The notes beneath the pieces were generated by a model, which saw nothing but the letters and a program-made list of their open reading frames with translations, did not search any database and was not told the DNA's origin. A stretch of DNA of 64,000 nt, from contig NZ_QRGO01000001.1 in assembly GCF_003367195.1 (NCBI RefSeq), positions 1,412,501-1,476,500 of the forward strand, given 5' to 3'. Made by a program: the position numbers and the translations under genes. The stretch is from Undibacter mobilis. Its GTDB lineage: Bacteria > Pseudomonadota > Alphaproteobacteria > Rhizobiales > Xanthobacteraceae. This document shows positions 1 through 9,628 of this stretch, in pieces. How positions within the stretch are numbered: position 1 is the stretch's first letter; the number at the start of each line of letters is the position of its first letter.

Positions 1-1
1 C

Positions 2-283
<282 letters not shown>

Positions 284-350
284 GTTTTGAATTTCGGACA
301 GGGTGGCCGCATGGCGTCTCTACGTCGTGAGGCGCGAAGTGAGCATAAGC

Positions 351-1190
351 ATGACGGCGTCCGACCATAGCCAACAGCCCATCCATGGCGTTCTGCCGTT
401 GAACGACATGTTCAGCCTCAAGGGCAAGAGCGCCTTCGTCACCGGCGCGGGCAGCGGACTGGGTCGCGTGATTGCCGAAGGCTATGCCCAAGCCGGCGCC
501 CGGGTTATCTGCGCGGATATATTCGAGGACCGCATCGCGGAGGTCGTGCAGGCGATCGTGTCGAATGGCGGTGCGGCTGAACCTTGCAAGATCGATGTCG
601 CCAGTGAGGCGTCAGTTGAGGCGGCCTTTGCCGGTCTCAATCATCCCCATCTGCATGTGCTCGTGAACAGCGCGGGCGTGGCCGCCGTTCCAGCCCGCAC
701 GCATGAGACGCGGACCGAGGACTGGCGTCGCGTCATCGATATCAATCTGACCGGGACTTTCTTCGTCACGCGGGCCGCGCTTCCAAAAATGTTCGACGAG
801 GGCGGCTCAATTATCAATCTGTCGTCGATCATGGGCCTGGGTGGATATTATCCCGGCTTTACATCGTCCGGCGTGGATTATGCGGCGTCCAAGTCGGCGA
901 TCGTCGGCTTCACAAAGCAAGTCGCCGTTGAATATGCCGAATACAACATTCGCGCCAATACCATTGCTCCTGGATGGCATGGCGGCACCAGACTGGGGCA
1001 AGCGCGCCGGAAGCAGGCAGCGGCTGCCGAAGAGGAACGTTTCTACGCGGCGATCCATAGCCGAATTCCCATGAAGCGGAGAGGCGATGCCTCCGAGATT
1101 CTCGGTGTTGCGCTTTACCTTGCCAGTCCGGCATCGGGATACATGACAGGTCAATTGCTGGTTCAGGATGGCGGATGGACGGCAACGTAA
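351..1190 (+). CDS. SDR family oxidoreductase
   Basis: Classical short-chain dehydrogenase of 279 residues. It shows the dinucleotide-binding motif TGAGSGLG (about 31-38), the structural NSAG (106-109), catalytic Ser near 158, and the YAASK active site (Tyr177, Lys181), followed by NTIAPGW and a C-terminal VQDGGW. I chose ATG 351 because the upstream in-frame ATG (reading back to 303) would add 16 residues with no SDR similarity. It lies between another SDR and an acyl-CoA-dehydrogenase-like oxygenase, which suggests that it oxidises an alcohol or reduces a ketone intermediate in the same pathway. The exact substrate is unknown. Confidence 0.93.
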   Translation: MTASDHSQQPIHGVLPLNDMFSLKGKSAFVTGAGSGLGRVIAEGYAQAGARVICADIFEDRIAEVVQAIVSNGGAAEPCKIDVASEASVEAAFAGLNHPHLHVLVNSAGVAAVPARTHETRTEDWRRVIDINLTGTFFVTRAALPKMFDEGGSIINLSSIMGLGGYYPGFTSSGVDYAASKSAIVGFTKQVAVEYAEYNIRANTIAPGWHGGTRLGQARRKQAAAAEEERFYAAIHSRIPMKRRGDASEILGVALYLASPASGYMTGQLLVQDGGWTAT

Positions 1191-1290
1191 GCCTTCTTAA
1201 GCCAAAGGATGGCGCAGGTTCGAGCCGTCTTTTGCGGAACACTCTCTTTGCCGTGAACATCCCCGAAGATTGCTGACCGAGGAGAGCGAT

Positions 1291-2538
1291 ATGCTGAAAG
1301 CAAGCGCCGAAAAGTCGATCGGCAAAGCGCGGACAAACTGGGTCGATCTGGCCCGCGAGGTTGCGCCGCGCTTGCGCAATTTTGCCGCAGAAAATGAAGC
1401 GTCCGGCCAGCTGACGCCTCCGAGCCTGGACCTGTTACGCGAGTGCGGCTTCTTCGGCTTGCTCGCGGCCCGTCCGCTGGGCGGGGCCGAGGCCAAGCCT
1501 GATGAGGCGCTCGAGGTTTACGAAACTCTCTGCGAGGCCGACGCCGCCGCCGGTTGGGTGGTGATGGCGTGTAACGTCGCCACCGGTTCCGCGTCCGGAT
1601 ACTTGCCGGATGCAGGTGCTGAAAAGGTGTTCGGCGCAGGCATTCCAATCATCGCCGGAAATGGCGGGCCTTTTGGGCGCGCCGATGTGGACGGCAAGGG
1701 GTATCGGGTGTCGGGACGGTGGAGCTACGGCAGCGGCGTGCTGCACTCGACATGGATTCATACCGGTGCGCGTGTGTTTGAAAATGGAAAACCGCGCATC
1801 AATCCGGCGACGGGCCAGCCGGAGGTGCGGACCTTTATTCTTCCGACCCAGCAAGCCAGGTTGTTGGGAAATTGGGATGTGCTTGGGCTGCGCGCGACGG
1901 GAAGCGTCGACTATGAATTGGACAATGTCGCGGTTCCGCAAGAATTCACCCATTCCCCAGATGCTAACATTGCACTCCGCGGCGGAAATCTTTTCCGTCT
2001 CGGTGTCGTCGGTATGTCGCCGCTCGGCCATACCGGCGCTGCGCTCGGCATTGCGCGAAGAGCTTTATCGGAGCTTGCTGAGCTTGCCGACTCTTCCGGC
2101 GGGCGTCCATCTCGGTTGGCGATTCAGGGCGGCGACTCGCAATTTCAGGAGAGTTTTGGTCTTGCCGAAGCCCAACTGAGATCGGCGCGCGCATTCTGCT
2201 ACGAGACATGGCGGGATGTTGCGAAGACGCTTGACGATGGCCAGCCGGTGCAGACCCGACAATATACGCTGATGCGGCTGGCTCTTATCCACGTCACCAA
2301 TGTCGCCGCGGATATCTGTTCGTTTGCGTACAAGACCGCAGGCGGTGTCTCGCTGCGAAGCACGGCATTGCAGCGTTGCTTCCGGGACATGTTCTCGGCG
2401 TCCCAGCACCGTCTGGTTTCCAATTCATTCGCACGGGATTGCGCGCAGGACTTGCTGGGTCTGGCCGGCAACAAGGTTTGGGCGATCCGCGGTCTGGTCG
2501 ATCCTCCCGCGGAAGCCCGATCGCTCGGAGGAGCCTGA
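1291..2538 (+). CDS. acyl-CoA dehydrogenase-fold flavin monooxygenase (HsaA/HpaB-C2/DszC-like)
   Basis: A 415-residue protein of the acyl-CoA dehydrogenase superfamily. The mid-region GYRVSGRWSYGSG and the segment LGLRATGSVDYELDNVAVP are typical of the group D oxygenase branch, which uses free reduced flavin to hydroxylate aromatic or heteroatom substrates. The C-terminal RDMFSASQH matches the conserved helical-domain motif of that branch. The start at ATG 1291 is supported by the ribosome-binding site GAGGAG seven bases upstream; the TTG at 1270 is less likely. Such enzymes need a partner flavin reductase, which is not present in this part of the window. It is 22 bp ahead of an FAD-dependent hydroxylase. 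A true acyl-CoA dehydrogenase is the main alternative. Confidence 0.82.
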   Translation: MLKASAEKSIGKARTNWVDLAREVAPRLRNFAAENEASGQLTPPSLDLLRECGFFGLLAARPLGGAEAKPDEALEVYETLCEADAAAGWVVMACNVATGSASGYLPDAGAEKVFGAGIPIIAGNGGPFGRADVDGKGYRVSGRWSYGSGVLHSTWIHTGARVFENGKPRINPATGQPEVRTFILPTQQARLLGNWDVLGLRATGSVDYELDNVAVPQEFTHSPDANIALRGGNLFRLGVVGMSPLGHTGAALGIARRALSELAELADSSGGRPSRLAIQGGDSQFQESFGLAEAQLRSARAFCYETWRDVAKTLDDGQPVQTRQYTLMRLALIHVTNVAADICSFAYKTAGGVSLRSTALQRCFRDMFSASQHRLVSNSFARDCAQDLLGLAGNKVWAIRGLVDPPAEARSLGGA

Positions 2539-2560
2539 CAGCCGGTATCGGGAGCGGAAC

Positions 2561-3757
2561 GTGGCCAGGAAACTTCGTGTAGCCATTGTCGGAGGTGGAC
2601 TGGGCGGTCTCGCGGTTGCGCAAGCGCTTCGCGGCAAGGCCGAGGTCGTCATTATCGAGCAGAGCGCGCAGTTCGGAGAAGTCGGCGCCGGCATCAACGT
2701 CTCGCCGAACTGCGTCAAGGTGTTACGAGAATTCGGCCTCGAAAGCCGGCTCCGGCAAAGTGCCTTCGAGCCCGCCTTTCATGTCTTCCGCGACTGGAAG
2801 TCGGGGCGTTGTTTGTTCCGCGCCGACATCAAAGGCGAGTACGAGAAGCGCTTCAACGCGCCTCATCTCAGCGTTCACCGCGCTGATCTGCACAACATCC
2901 TTTCAACCGGGCTGCCCGACGCCAGCTTACGCTTTGGTGTGCGGTGTATCGCCGTAGCACAAAGCGAGAATTCTGCCGTCGCGATCCTCGAAAGTGGCGA
3001 GGAAGTCGAGGCCGACGTGGTCGTCGGCGCAGATGGTATCAAGTCTGCCGTGCGCGGAAGCCTTTTCGGCGAGGATGAGCCCGAATTCACGGGAAACGTG
3101 GCCTGGCGTTTCACCGTTCCGGAAGAGAGTCTGGTGGAACCCATCGAGCCTGCCGTGACCAACTGGCTCGGACCGGGAGGTCATGTTGTTCACTATTATG
3201 TCCGCAGCGGACGATTGGTGAATGTGATCGCTGTCTATGAAACACAGCAGTGGACAGCCGAGTCCTGGACGCAGTCTGGCGACCGAGATGAGTTGCTCGG
3301 CATTTTCGATCGCTGGAATCCGAAACTCATCACCCTGTTTAAACGCGCCGGAAGCTATTATAAATGGGGTCTCTTTGATCGGCCGCCGCTTGGGGCGTGG
3401 TCTGTCGGACGCATTACGCTTCTAGGCGATGCGGCGCATCCCATGCTGCCCTTTTTGGGACAGGGCGCCGCGATGGCGCTGGAAGACGGCTTGGCCCTCG
3501 GGCTTTTGTTGTCGCAGGGACGCCCGGTCGCCGAAAGTCTCCATTTATATGAAAGGCTTCGGCTGCCTCGGACATCGCGCGCCCAGCTCGGCTCGCGCGG
3601 CCGTGCGGCGGAAAATCATCTGCGTTCGCCGCTCGCGCGGCTGAAGCGGAATTTGAAGTTCAAGCTGCGGAAGTTCATCAATCCGCATTCCACCTTACAC
3701 AACGGCGAGTGGCTCTACAGTTACGACGTCCGGAACGCGGTCGGCGGGCTGGGATGA
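2561..3757 (+). CDS. FAD-dependent aromatic-ring hydroxylase-like monooxygenase (salicylate / 6-hydroxynicotinate hydroxylase type)
   Basis: A 398-residue class A flavoprotein monooxygenase. The N-terminus has the Rossmann motif VGGGLGG (10-16) and an acidic residue closing the first beta-alpha-beta unit (VIIEQ). The central GADGIKSAVR (DG motif) and the C-terminal GDAAHPMLPFLGQGAAMALEDG (GD motif, FAD ribityl binding) are intact. I chose the GTG at 2561 because it begins directly before the Rossmann strand and follows GGGAGCGG; the longer in-frame opening overlaps the preceding gene. Family members hydroxylate salicylate, 6-hydroxynicotinate or similar rings using NAD(P)H. The adjacent oxygenase and hydantoinase-type genes suggest an aromatic or N-heterocyclic substrate, but this is inference. 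Confidence 0.88.
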   Translation: MARKLRVAIVGGGLGGLAVAQALRGKAEVVIIEQSAQFGEVGAGINVSPNCVKVLREFGLESRLRQSAFEPAFHVFRDWKSGRCLFRADIKGEYEKRFNAPHLSVHRADLHNILSTGLPDASLRFGVRCIAVAQSENSAVAILESGEEVEADVVVGADGIKSAVRGSLFGEDEPEFTGNVAWRFTVPEESLVEPIEPAVTNWLGPGGHVVHYYVRSGRLVNVIAVYETQQWTAESWTQSGDRDELLGIFDRWNPKLITLFKRAGSYYKWGLFDRPPLGAWSVGRITLLGDAAHPMLPFLGQGAAMALEDGLALGLLLSQGRPVAESLHLYERLRLPRTSRAQLGSRGRAAENHLRSPLARLKRNLKFKLRKFINPHSTLHNGEWLYSYDVRNAVGGLG

Positions 3758-3892
3758 GGTCTTGCGCTGTCGGCATCGAACGCAAAGCCCGGTCGACGCG
3801 TAGCGTTCTATCGAAGCGCAGGGAGTGGGACGCTGCCGACCCGCTTTATTCGACAATGAGCTGCCGCGGCGCGGCTGTCACTTCGGAAGAGC

Positions 3893-3939
3893 TTGACAGT
3901 CAGCAGCCGCCTTGCAAACCTAATCGGAACAACGTTCCG
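3893..3939 (+). promoter_or_regulatory. Probable promoter and IclR-type operator of the regulator-transport operon
   Basis: A consensus -35 element TTGACA (3893-3898) is followed about 20 bases later by CCTAAT-like -10 sequence (around 3919-3924). A perfect inverted repeat CGGAAC-AAC-GTTCCG occupies 3925-3939, where transcription would begin, ten bases before the regulator start codon. Arms of this GGAAC/GTTCC type are known for several IclR-family operators. This layout suggests negative autoregulation and control of the downstream ABC and hydantoinase genes. The palindrome is directly visible; its use by this regulator is inferred. Confidence 0.55.
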
Positions 3940-3948
3940 CACAGGAAT

Positions 3949-4803
3949 ATGATTTTGTCTGATCGCGCCTCCGTATCCAAAACTCTCGAAGTCCTTGAAC
4001 AGCTTGCGGAATCCCCTGCAGGCCTGTCCGTTGCAGAGGTCAGCGATGTGCATGGCCTGCCCAAGAGCGTCGCGCATCGGCTGCTCGCACGGCTCGTCGA
4101 GAGAAACTACGTCCACCAGGATCCCGACACGGCCCGATACAAGCTGTCGCTTTGGCTACCGATGCTTGGCTTCAAATACCTGGCGGCGCGCGGCATCAGC
4201 GAGGTTTGGCAGCCAATTCTGGACGAGCTTGCCGCGAAGTCCGGCGAGTATGTTGCTCTCGCGGTGGCTGAGAATTCCAACCTGATTTGGGTGGCGAATG
4301 CCCGCGGCGCCCGAGCCGCGCTGCGCTTCGAACCGTTCCTCGGTCCGGTCGTGAGGCTCAACAATACGGCATCGGGTTTGGCATGGCTTGCGACCCTGCC
4401 GGAAAACGAAGCCGTTGAGATCATGGTCAGGCACGGGTTCGAGCAACCGACCGTCCCTGAGAATTATGGAAAGAATGCCGCGCGCTCCGTCTCCGAGATG
4501 CTGGAGCGCATCGCGGAGGTGCATGAGCAGGGCTACGCGCTCGCGCTCGAATCCGGCGAGCCGGGCCTTCATGTCATCGCCGTCAGTATTCCTGCCCGTG
4601 CCGAAGGCGCGTGTGGCGTGGGGACGCTGAGCATTGCCGGTCCCGCCTTCCGGCTCCCGGTCGAACGTCTTCAGAAGCTTTATCCACTGCTGAAGGATGC
4701 GGCTCAAACGCTCAGCGAGATCTGGCCTCTTCGCCCGACAGGTCACATCCGCTCTCGCGTTCTGGAAGCAACGCGAATGGGCAAAATCGAAGGTTTGCGA
4801 TGA
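3949..4803 (+). CDS. IclR family transcriptional regulator
   Basis: A 284-residue regulator. The N-terminal winged helix-turn-helix (about 8-70) contains SVSKTLEVLEQLAES and the recognition-helix region GLPKSVAHRLLARL; the remainder is the IclR effector-binding GAF-like domain. I chose ATG 3949 because it follows AGGA and an operator-like palindrome with a TTGACA promoter lies just upstream, which leaves no room for the longer in-frame starts (3709, 3856). The stop overlaps the start of the ABC permease gene (ATGA at 4800-4803), so the regulator is the first gene of the transport operon. It probably senses the imported compound or a metabolite of the two upstream oxygenases. Confidence 0.92.
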   Translation: MILSDRASVSKTLEVLEQLAESPAGLSVAEVSDVHGLPKSVAHRLLARLVERNYVHQDPDTARYKLSLWLPMLGFKYLAARGISEVWQPILDELAAKSGEYVALAVAENSNLIWVANARGARAALRFEPFLGPVVRLNNTASGLAWLATLPENEAVEIMVRHGFEQPTVPENYGKNAARSVSEMLERIAEVHEQGYALALESGEPGLHVIAVSIPARAEGACGVGTLSIAGPAFRLPVERLQKLYPLLKDAAQTLSEIWPLRPTGHIRSRVLEATRMGKIEGLR

Positions 4804-5624
4804 GCGAGTTCGCGGTAACGAGCGGGACGTGGCGCGTGCCAAATTGGCTGTCCAGCGCCTGGCAGCGCATCGGTGGGTTCGTTGTCGCGATTTGCGCGAT
4901 CCTCGTCATTTGGCAAGCTGCGGTCACGCTGCTCTCGATTCCAGAGTATATCCTGCCGGGGCCGCGATTGGTCCTGGAACAGTGGGCGGCGAACCTGCCG
5001 ACGCTGATAGCCAACGGCTCGGCGACAGCCTCTGTCATCTTTCTCGGTTATTGCGCAGCCATCGCCGTTGCAATTCCCCTGGCGCTGTCGATCGCCTTCT
5101 TCCCGGTTGTCGCGCGGACGATCTATCCGGGCATCGTGATGCTGCAGAACGTCCCCAAAATTGCGATCGCGCCACTGTTCATCATCTGGTTTGGCTTCGG
5201 ACTGCTGCCGAAGCTCCTGGTGGTCTTCCTGCTCGCCTTCTTCCCAATCGTGGTCAGCAGCATTGCTGGCTTCAGCTCTATCAATCTCGAGATCGTCGAT
5301 TTCGCACGGACGACGGGGGCGAGTGCTTTTCGGATTTTCCGGAAGGTGCGGCTCCCGGCCGCCTTGCCTCACGTTTTCGTCGGCTTGCGCATCGCGGCAA
5401 CGGTTGCACCGACCGCAGCGGTCGTTGCCGAGTTCGTGGCGTCCGATAAGGGGCTTGGATATTTGCTGCTCCGATACAACGGCGACCTGAACACCGCCAT
5501 GAGTTTCGCGACCATCATTACGCTCGCGATCATGGGGGTCTCCTTGTACTTCATCATCGAGCTTGCGGAGCGCCTAATTGTGCCCAGCCGAGGTACAGCA
5601 TCGGGAAGCGCTACCGGCACATAA
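4800..5624 (+). CDS. ABC transporter permease (SsuC/TauC/ThiX-like)
   Basis: A 274-residue inner-membrane permease with about six hydrophobic segments and the BPD-type EAA loop in the region containing DFARTTGASAFRIFRKVRLPAALPHVFVGL. It resembles the permeases of the nitrate/sulfonate/taurine/riboflavin-precursor family. The ATG overlaps the IclR stop by four bases, showing translational coupling. With the following binding protein and ATPase it completes one importer. Substrate is unknown; neighbouring oxygenases and a hydantoinase-type enzyme suggest an aromatic or N-heterocyclic molecule. Confidence 0.92.
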   Translation: MSEFAVTSGTWRVPNWLSSAWQRIGGFVVAICAILVIWQAAVTLLSIPEYILPGPRLVLEQWAANLPTLIANGSATASVIFLGYCAAIAVAIPLALSIAFFPVVARTIYPGIVMLQNVPKIAIAPLFIIWFGFGLLPKLLVVFLLAFFPIVVSSIAGFSSINLEIVDFARTTGASAFRIFRKVRLPAALPHVFVGLRIAATVAPTAAVVAEFVASDKGLGYLLLRYNGDLNTAMSFATIITLAIMGVSLYFIIELAERLIVPSRGTASGSATGT

Positions 5625-5660
5625 AAATCTAAAAAACTAATCAAAAAAATGAGGGAAGAA

Positions 5661-6641
5661 ATGACCAGTAGAAGAGGAAGAATAAGCAAGATATTTGCGC
5701 TCGCGATGGCGCTTGTCTTGCTATCAGCCGGATCGCACGCGGCGCAGGCCGCGGACAACGTGTCGTTGCGACTCCATTGGCTTGTGAACGGCTCGACCGT
5801 CGCGTTCTACCTCGGCCTCGAGCGCGGCTATTTCAAAGACGCCGGCATCAACCTCACGATCAATGAAGGCAAGGGGTCGATGATCGCCGCGCAAGTCGTG
5901 GGTTCCGGATCGGAACAGTTCGGAACGGCTGACGCGGTCTCGATCATCCAGTCCGAAGCCAAGGGAATGCCGATCAAGGCCATCATGACCATTCAGGATG
6001 TCGGCGCGCTTGGTGTTCTGTGGTCGAAGACTTCCGACATCAAGGCGATGAAGGATCTGAAGGGCAAGCGGATGGGGGTCACGGCGGGCGATGCGCTGAC
6101 CCAGCAATGGCCTGTCGTCGCGGAAAGCAACGGCTTGACGAAGGACAGCGTCAACCTCGCCTATATGGACGGTGCCGCGAAGCCCGTGTCGCTGTTGAAC
6201 GGCCAGGTCGATGCCATCCTTGGTGCCTGCATTGACCATGTGGTGCTTCTTGAAAGCAAAGGCTTTCCCGTTCAATGCCAGCGCTTCGCCGACTACGGGG
6301 TGCCGACCGTTGGTGTCAGTCTGCTAACGAATGAAAACCTGATTAAAAACAACCCCGATCTTGTTAAACGCTTCGTTGCGGCGTCCGTCAAATCGTACAA
6401 AGCCTTCTATGAAGACCCGCAGGCTGCGCTGGACGCTGCGGTGCGCGCCAGGCCCGATATCGACCGCAAGGTCGTTGGGGGGCAGGCCGAACTGATCAAG
6501 GCTTACTACAGCGCGGCAGCGTCGGGGCGGATTGACCGGGCCAAGTGGCAGAGCACCGTCGAGGTCATGAAGAAGACCGGAGTGCTGAGCAGCGACCGGC
6601 CGTTCGACAGCTATTTTGTCGCAGACTTTGTTCAGCCATGA
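5661..6641 (+). CDS. ABC transporter substrate-binding protein (NMT1/THI5-like)
   Basis: A 326-residue secreted binding protein. The N-terminus has basic residues (MTSRRGRISK), a hydrophobic core and an AQAAD-type cleavage region near residue 30, so it is a Sec-exported periplasmic protein. The mature part begins with VSLRLHWLVNGSTVAFYLGLERGYF, typical of the NMT1/THI5-like family that binds pyrimidines, sulfonates, nitrate and related compounds. The start at 5661 is preceded by GAGGGA. Thirty-six AT-rich bases separate it from the permease. The stop overlaps the ATPase start (ATGA at 6638-6641). Confidence 0.92.
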   Translation: MTSRRGRISKIFALAMALVLLSAGSHAAQAADNVSLRLHWLVNGSTVAFYLGLERGYFKDAGINLTINEGKGSMIAAQVVGSGSEQFGTADAVSIIQSEAKGMPIKAIMTIQDVGALGVLWSKTSDIKAMKDLKGKRMGVTAGDALTQQWPVVAESNGLTKDSVNLAYMDGAAKPVSLLNGQVDAILGACIDHVVLLESKGFPVQCQRFADYGVPTVGVSLLTNENLIKNNPDLVKRFVAASVKSYKAFYEDPQAALDAAVRARPDIDRKVVGGQAELIKAYYSAAASGRIDRAKWQSTVEVMKKTGVLSSDRPFDSYFVADFVQP

Positions 6642-7486
6642 CGGGGGAAGCTCAAGCGATAACGCTTCCGGGCGATGCTCGGCCGGCGAACGAGGATCAG
6701 CCACATGTGGCCCTTGACCGCGTTGCCATGACCTACAACCGCGGCGCCAAAAGCACGCAGGCCCTGCAGGAAACGTCCCTGACGATCCGGAAGGGGGAGT
6801 TTGTCTCGATTGTCGGCCCGTCTGGTTGCGGCAAGAGCACCTTGCTCAAGATGGTGTCGGGGCTGCTGCGGCCGACCTCTGGCACGATTACGGTCGATCA
6901 GAAGGTTGTCCAAGCCCCCGTGACCGATCTTGGCATCGTGTTTCAGTCTCCCGTGCTGCTGGAGTGGCGGACGGTTCTGCAAAACGTCTTGATGCAGGTC
7001 GAACTGCGCGGCTATCCCAAGAGCGCATATCACGATCGGGCGGTAGAACTGCTCACCGCGGTGGGACTGCGCGACTTCAAGGATCAGTATCCGCACGAAT
7101 TGTCGGGCGGTATGCGCCAGCGTGCTTCGATCGTGCGCGCCCTGATTCACGATCCTCCGCTCCTGCTGATGGATGAGCCATTTGGCGCACTCGACGCGCT
7201 TACACGCGAGCAGATGCGCATTGACCTCGAGAATCTCTGGATGAGCCGGCCGATGACGGTGGTTTTCGTGACGCACAGTTTGGACGAGGCTGTCCTGTTA
7301 TCGGATCGTGTGGTGGTGATGTCACCGCGGCCCGGGCGGGTAGAGCAGATCATCAATGTGGATATGGAGCGGCCTCGCGGACTGGGGGCGCGCGCGAACC
7401 CTGTTTTCGAGGCGGCGACGCGAACGATTACCGAAATATTCCTCAGTCGAGGTGTCCTTCAGGGCGGAGGCTTTGCCCGCCACTGA
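6638..7486 (+). CDS. ABC transporter ATP-binding protein (SsuB/TauB-like)
   Basis: A 282-residue ATPase with Walker A GPSGCGKST, Q-loop VFQSPVLLEW, signature LSGGMRQRASIVRAL, Walker B LLLMDEPFGALD and switch His in FVTHSLDEA. These sequences match ATPases of the nitrate/sulfonate/taurine importer family and fit the preceding permease and binding protein. About 50 residues precede the usual first strand, a modest N-terminal extension. It is translationally coupled to the binding protein. The hydantoinase genes follow after 72 bp. Confidence 0.94.
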   Translation: MTGEAQAITLPGDARPANEDQPHVALDRVAMTYNRGAKSTQALQETSLTIRKGEFVSIVGPSGCGKSTLLKMVSGLLRPTSGTITVDQKVVQAPVTDLGIVFQSPVLLEWRTVLQNVLMQVELRGYPKSAYHDRAVELLTAVGLRDFKDQYPHELSGGMRQRASIVRALIHDPPLLLMDEPFGALDALTREQMRIDLENLWMSRPMTVVFVTHSLDEAVLLSDRVVVMSPRPGRVEQIINVDMERPRGLGARANPVFEAATRTITEIFLSRGVLQGGGFARH

Positions 7487-7558
7487 AGCGGTGGCCGTTG
7501 ACTTTGGTAATGAAACAGTACCGCGGCTTCGTCGCGGAGCAATGAAGCGTTGGAAATC

Positions 7559-9628
7559 ATGAAACTGGCTACTCGTATCGCCGCCGACATTGGCGGAACC
7601 TTCACTGACGTCGCTGTGTTCGACGAGCAAACAGGGCAAATAAAGCTAGGCAAGTGTCTATCGACGCCCGACCGTCTGATCGATGGCATTCAGACGGGCG
7701 TTGATGAAGCGCAGGGCGAATGGAAATCCGCAAATCTGTTCCTGCATGGTTCGACCGTTGCCATCAATACAATGCTCGAACGGACAGGGGCTCGCGTGGC
7801 CCTGTTCACGACAGAGGGTTTCCGCGACATCTATGAGATCGGCCGGATCAATCGGCCGGATTCATTTAATCTCTTCTTCCGGAAACACGTGCCGCTAATC
7901 GAACGGGCGCTGCGCTTTGAGGTTCCCGAGCGGCTGATGGCAGATGGATCCGTCCATAAGCCGCTTGACATGTCCGCCGTCGCTGCTCTCGCGGACCGTT
8001 GCGAGGAATTGGGCGTCGAAGCGATCGCCATTCTGTTCCTGCATTCGTATCGAAATCCGGATCACGAGATCAAGGTGCGCGATTATCTCGCCGCGCGCTT
8101 CCCGAACATGTTCATTTCCGCGTCGCACGAACTGTCGCAGGAGTATCGGGAGTTCGAGCGAACATCGACCGTGGCCGCCAATGCCTATGTCGGCCCGCGC
8201 GTACGCAATTACCTTGGTAAGATCGACGACGTTCTCAAGGAGCAGTCGTTTTCGGGGCGCTTTATGGTGGTGCAGTCCACCGGCGGTCTCTACACCGCCG
8301 CCGACGCACGGCGTGACTGCGTACGCATGATGGAATCGGGCCCTGCCGCCGGCATTGTCGGCACCCAGGCGCTTTGTGAACAGATTGGCCTCTCCCACGC
8401 GATCTCTTTCGATATGGGCGGCACGACGGCCAAGTCCGGTGTCGTTCGCGACGGCCGGGTGTTGACGTCGGGCGGAGCGATGATCGGCGGCTATGCGCAA
8501 GGTCTGCCGCTGCTGACCGAGATGGTGGACATTCACGAGGTCGGGACGGGTGGTGGCAGCATTGCCCGCGTCGTCGCCGGCGGGGCTCTCCGACTTGGCC
8601 CCCAAAGCGCCGGCGCGGTTCCGGGACCCGCTTGTTACGGGCGCGGCGGAACGCAGCCGACAGTGACCGACGCCAATCTTCTGTTGGGACGTCTGTCGGC
8701 TGAGCGCTTCCTCGGCGGCACCATGCCGCTTGATCAGCAGCGCGCCGAGGCCGTGATGAACGACAACGTCGCCAAGCCGCTCGGAATAGATGCCGTTCAG
8801 GCCTCGATGGGCATTATCGAAATCGCCACGGCCAACATGTCGCATGCGGTGCGGGGCGTCACCACGGAGCGCGGGCTCGATCCTGCTTCGTTTCCGGCTC
8901 TCGTTGCTTATGGCGGGGCAGGGCCTCTTCATGCCGTGATGGTGGCGCGCGAACTGCGCATTCCGAAGGTGATCGTACCGCGTTCACCGGGCCATTTCTC
9001 CGCCTTCGGCATGTTGCTCAGCGACTTGCGCTACGACTTCGTGCGCACCACCTTCGTCGAGCTTGAGCACGTCACCTTCGATGAACTCGAAGCAAGCTAC
9101 GCGGAGATGGAGCAGCAGGGCGAGGCCCTGATCGCCCGCTCGGGCGTCGCCGCGCAGCGCATCGTCACGTCACGCGCCATGGACATGCGCTATGTCGGCC
9201 AGGAACACGCCGTCACTGTGGACATTCCGGACGCGATTTTTGCCGCCAAGGATACGAAAGGCCTGAAAGAGCATTTCGATCGGCAACACGAGCAACGTTA
9301 TGGCCGCGGCGCGGTCGACGAAAAGGCGGAAATCATCAGCCTGCGTTGCACGGTAACCGGCGCGGTTGCGAAGCCATCGCTGCAAGGCCTCAGCGCGGGC
9401 GACAAGACGCCCCCATCCGGCGCCACAAGACCGCCGCGGCCCGTTTATTTTGCGAGCACAGGCTGGGTCAACCGTTGCCCAGTCTATGACCGCGATCTCA
9501 TGCTGGCGGGCAATGTCGTCGCGGGGCCGGCGCTCATCGAAGAGCATGCATCAACCACCGTTCTGCAACCCGGCGACACCCTGACCGTCGACCAGCTCGG
9601 CAATCTCGTCATCGAGATCGGGAGATAA
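7559..9628 (+). CDS. hydantoinase/oxoprolinase family protein, subunit A
   Basis: A 689-residue HyuA-type protein. The N-terminal ADIGGTFTDVAVFD is the hallmark of the actin-fold ATP-binding hydantoinase A N-domain, and MESGPAAGIVG, SFDMGGTTAKSG and the late YGGAGPLHA are conserved family motifs. Relatives form the ATP-using subunit of N-methylhydantoinase, 5-oxoprolinase, caprolactamase, or acetone/acetophenone carboxylases. I chose ATG 7559 over the TTG at 7550. It overlaps subunit B by one base (TAATG at 9626-9630), so the two subunits are made together. The context of flavin hydroxylases favours lactam or imide ring opening or ketone carboxylation late in a ring-degradation route; the sequence alone does not decide. 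Confidence 0.92.
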   Translation: MKLATRIAADIGGTFTDVAVFDEQTGQIKLGKCLSTPDRLIDGIQTGVDEAQGEWKSANLFLHGSTVAINTMLERTGARVALFTTEGFRDIYEIGRINRPDSFNLFFRKHVPLIERALRFEVPERLMADGSVHKPLDMSAVAALADRCEELGVEAIAILFLHSYRNPDHEIKVRDYLAARFPNMFISASHELSQEYREFERTSTVAANAYVGPRVRNYLGKIDDVLKEQSFSGRFMVVQSTGGLYTAADARRDCVRMMESGPAAGIVGTQALCEQIGLSHAISFDMGGTTAKSGVVRDGRVLTSGGAMIGGYAQGLPLLTEMVDIHEVGTGGGSIARVVAGGALRLGPQSAGAVPGPACYGRGGTQPTVTDANLLLGRLSAERFLGGTMPLDQQRAEAVMNDNVAKPLGIDAVQASMGIIEIATANMSHAVRGVTTERGLDPASFPALVAYGGAGPLHAVMVARELRIPKVIVPRSPGHFSAFGMLLSDLRYDFVRTTFVELEHVTFDELEASYAEMEQQGEALIARSGVAAQRIVTSRAMDMRYVGQEHAVTVDIPDAIFAAKDTKGLKEHFDRQHEQRYGRGAVDEKAEIISLRCTVTGAVAKPSLQGLSAGDKTPPSGATRPPRPVYFASTGWVNRCPVYDRDLMLAGNVVAGPALIEEHASTTVLQPGDTLTVDQLGNLVIEIGR

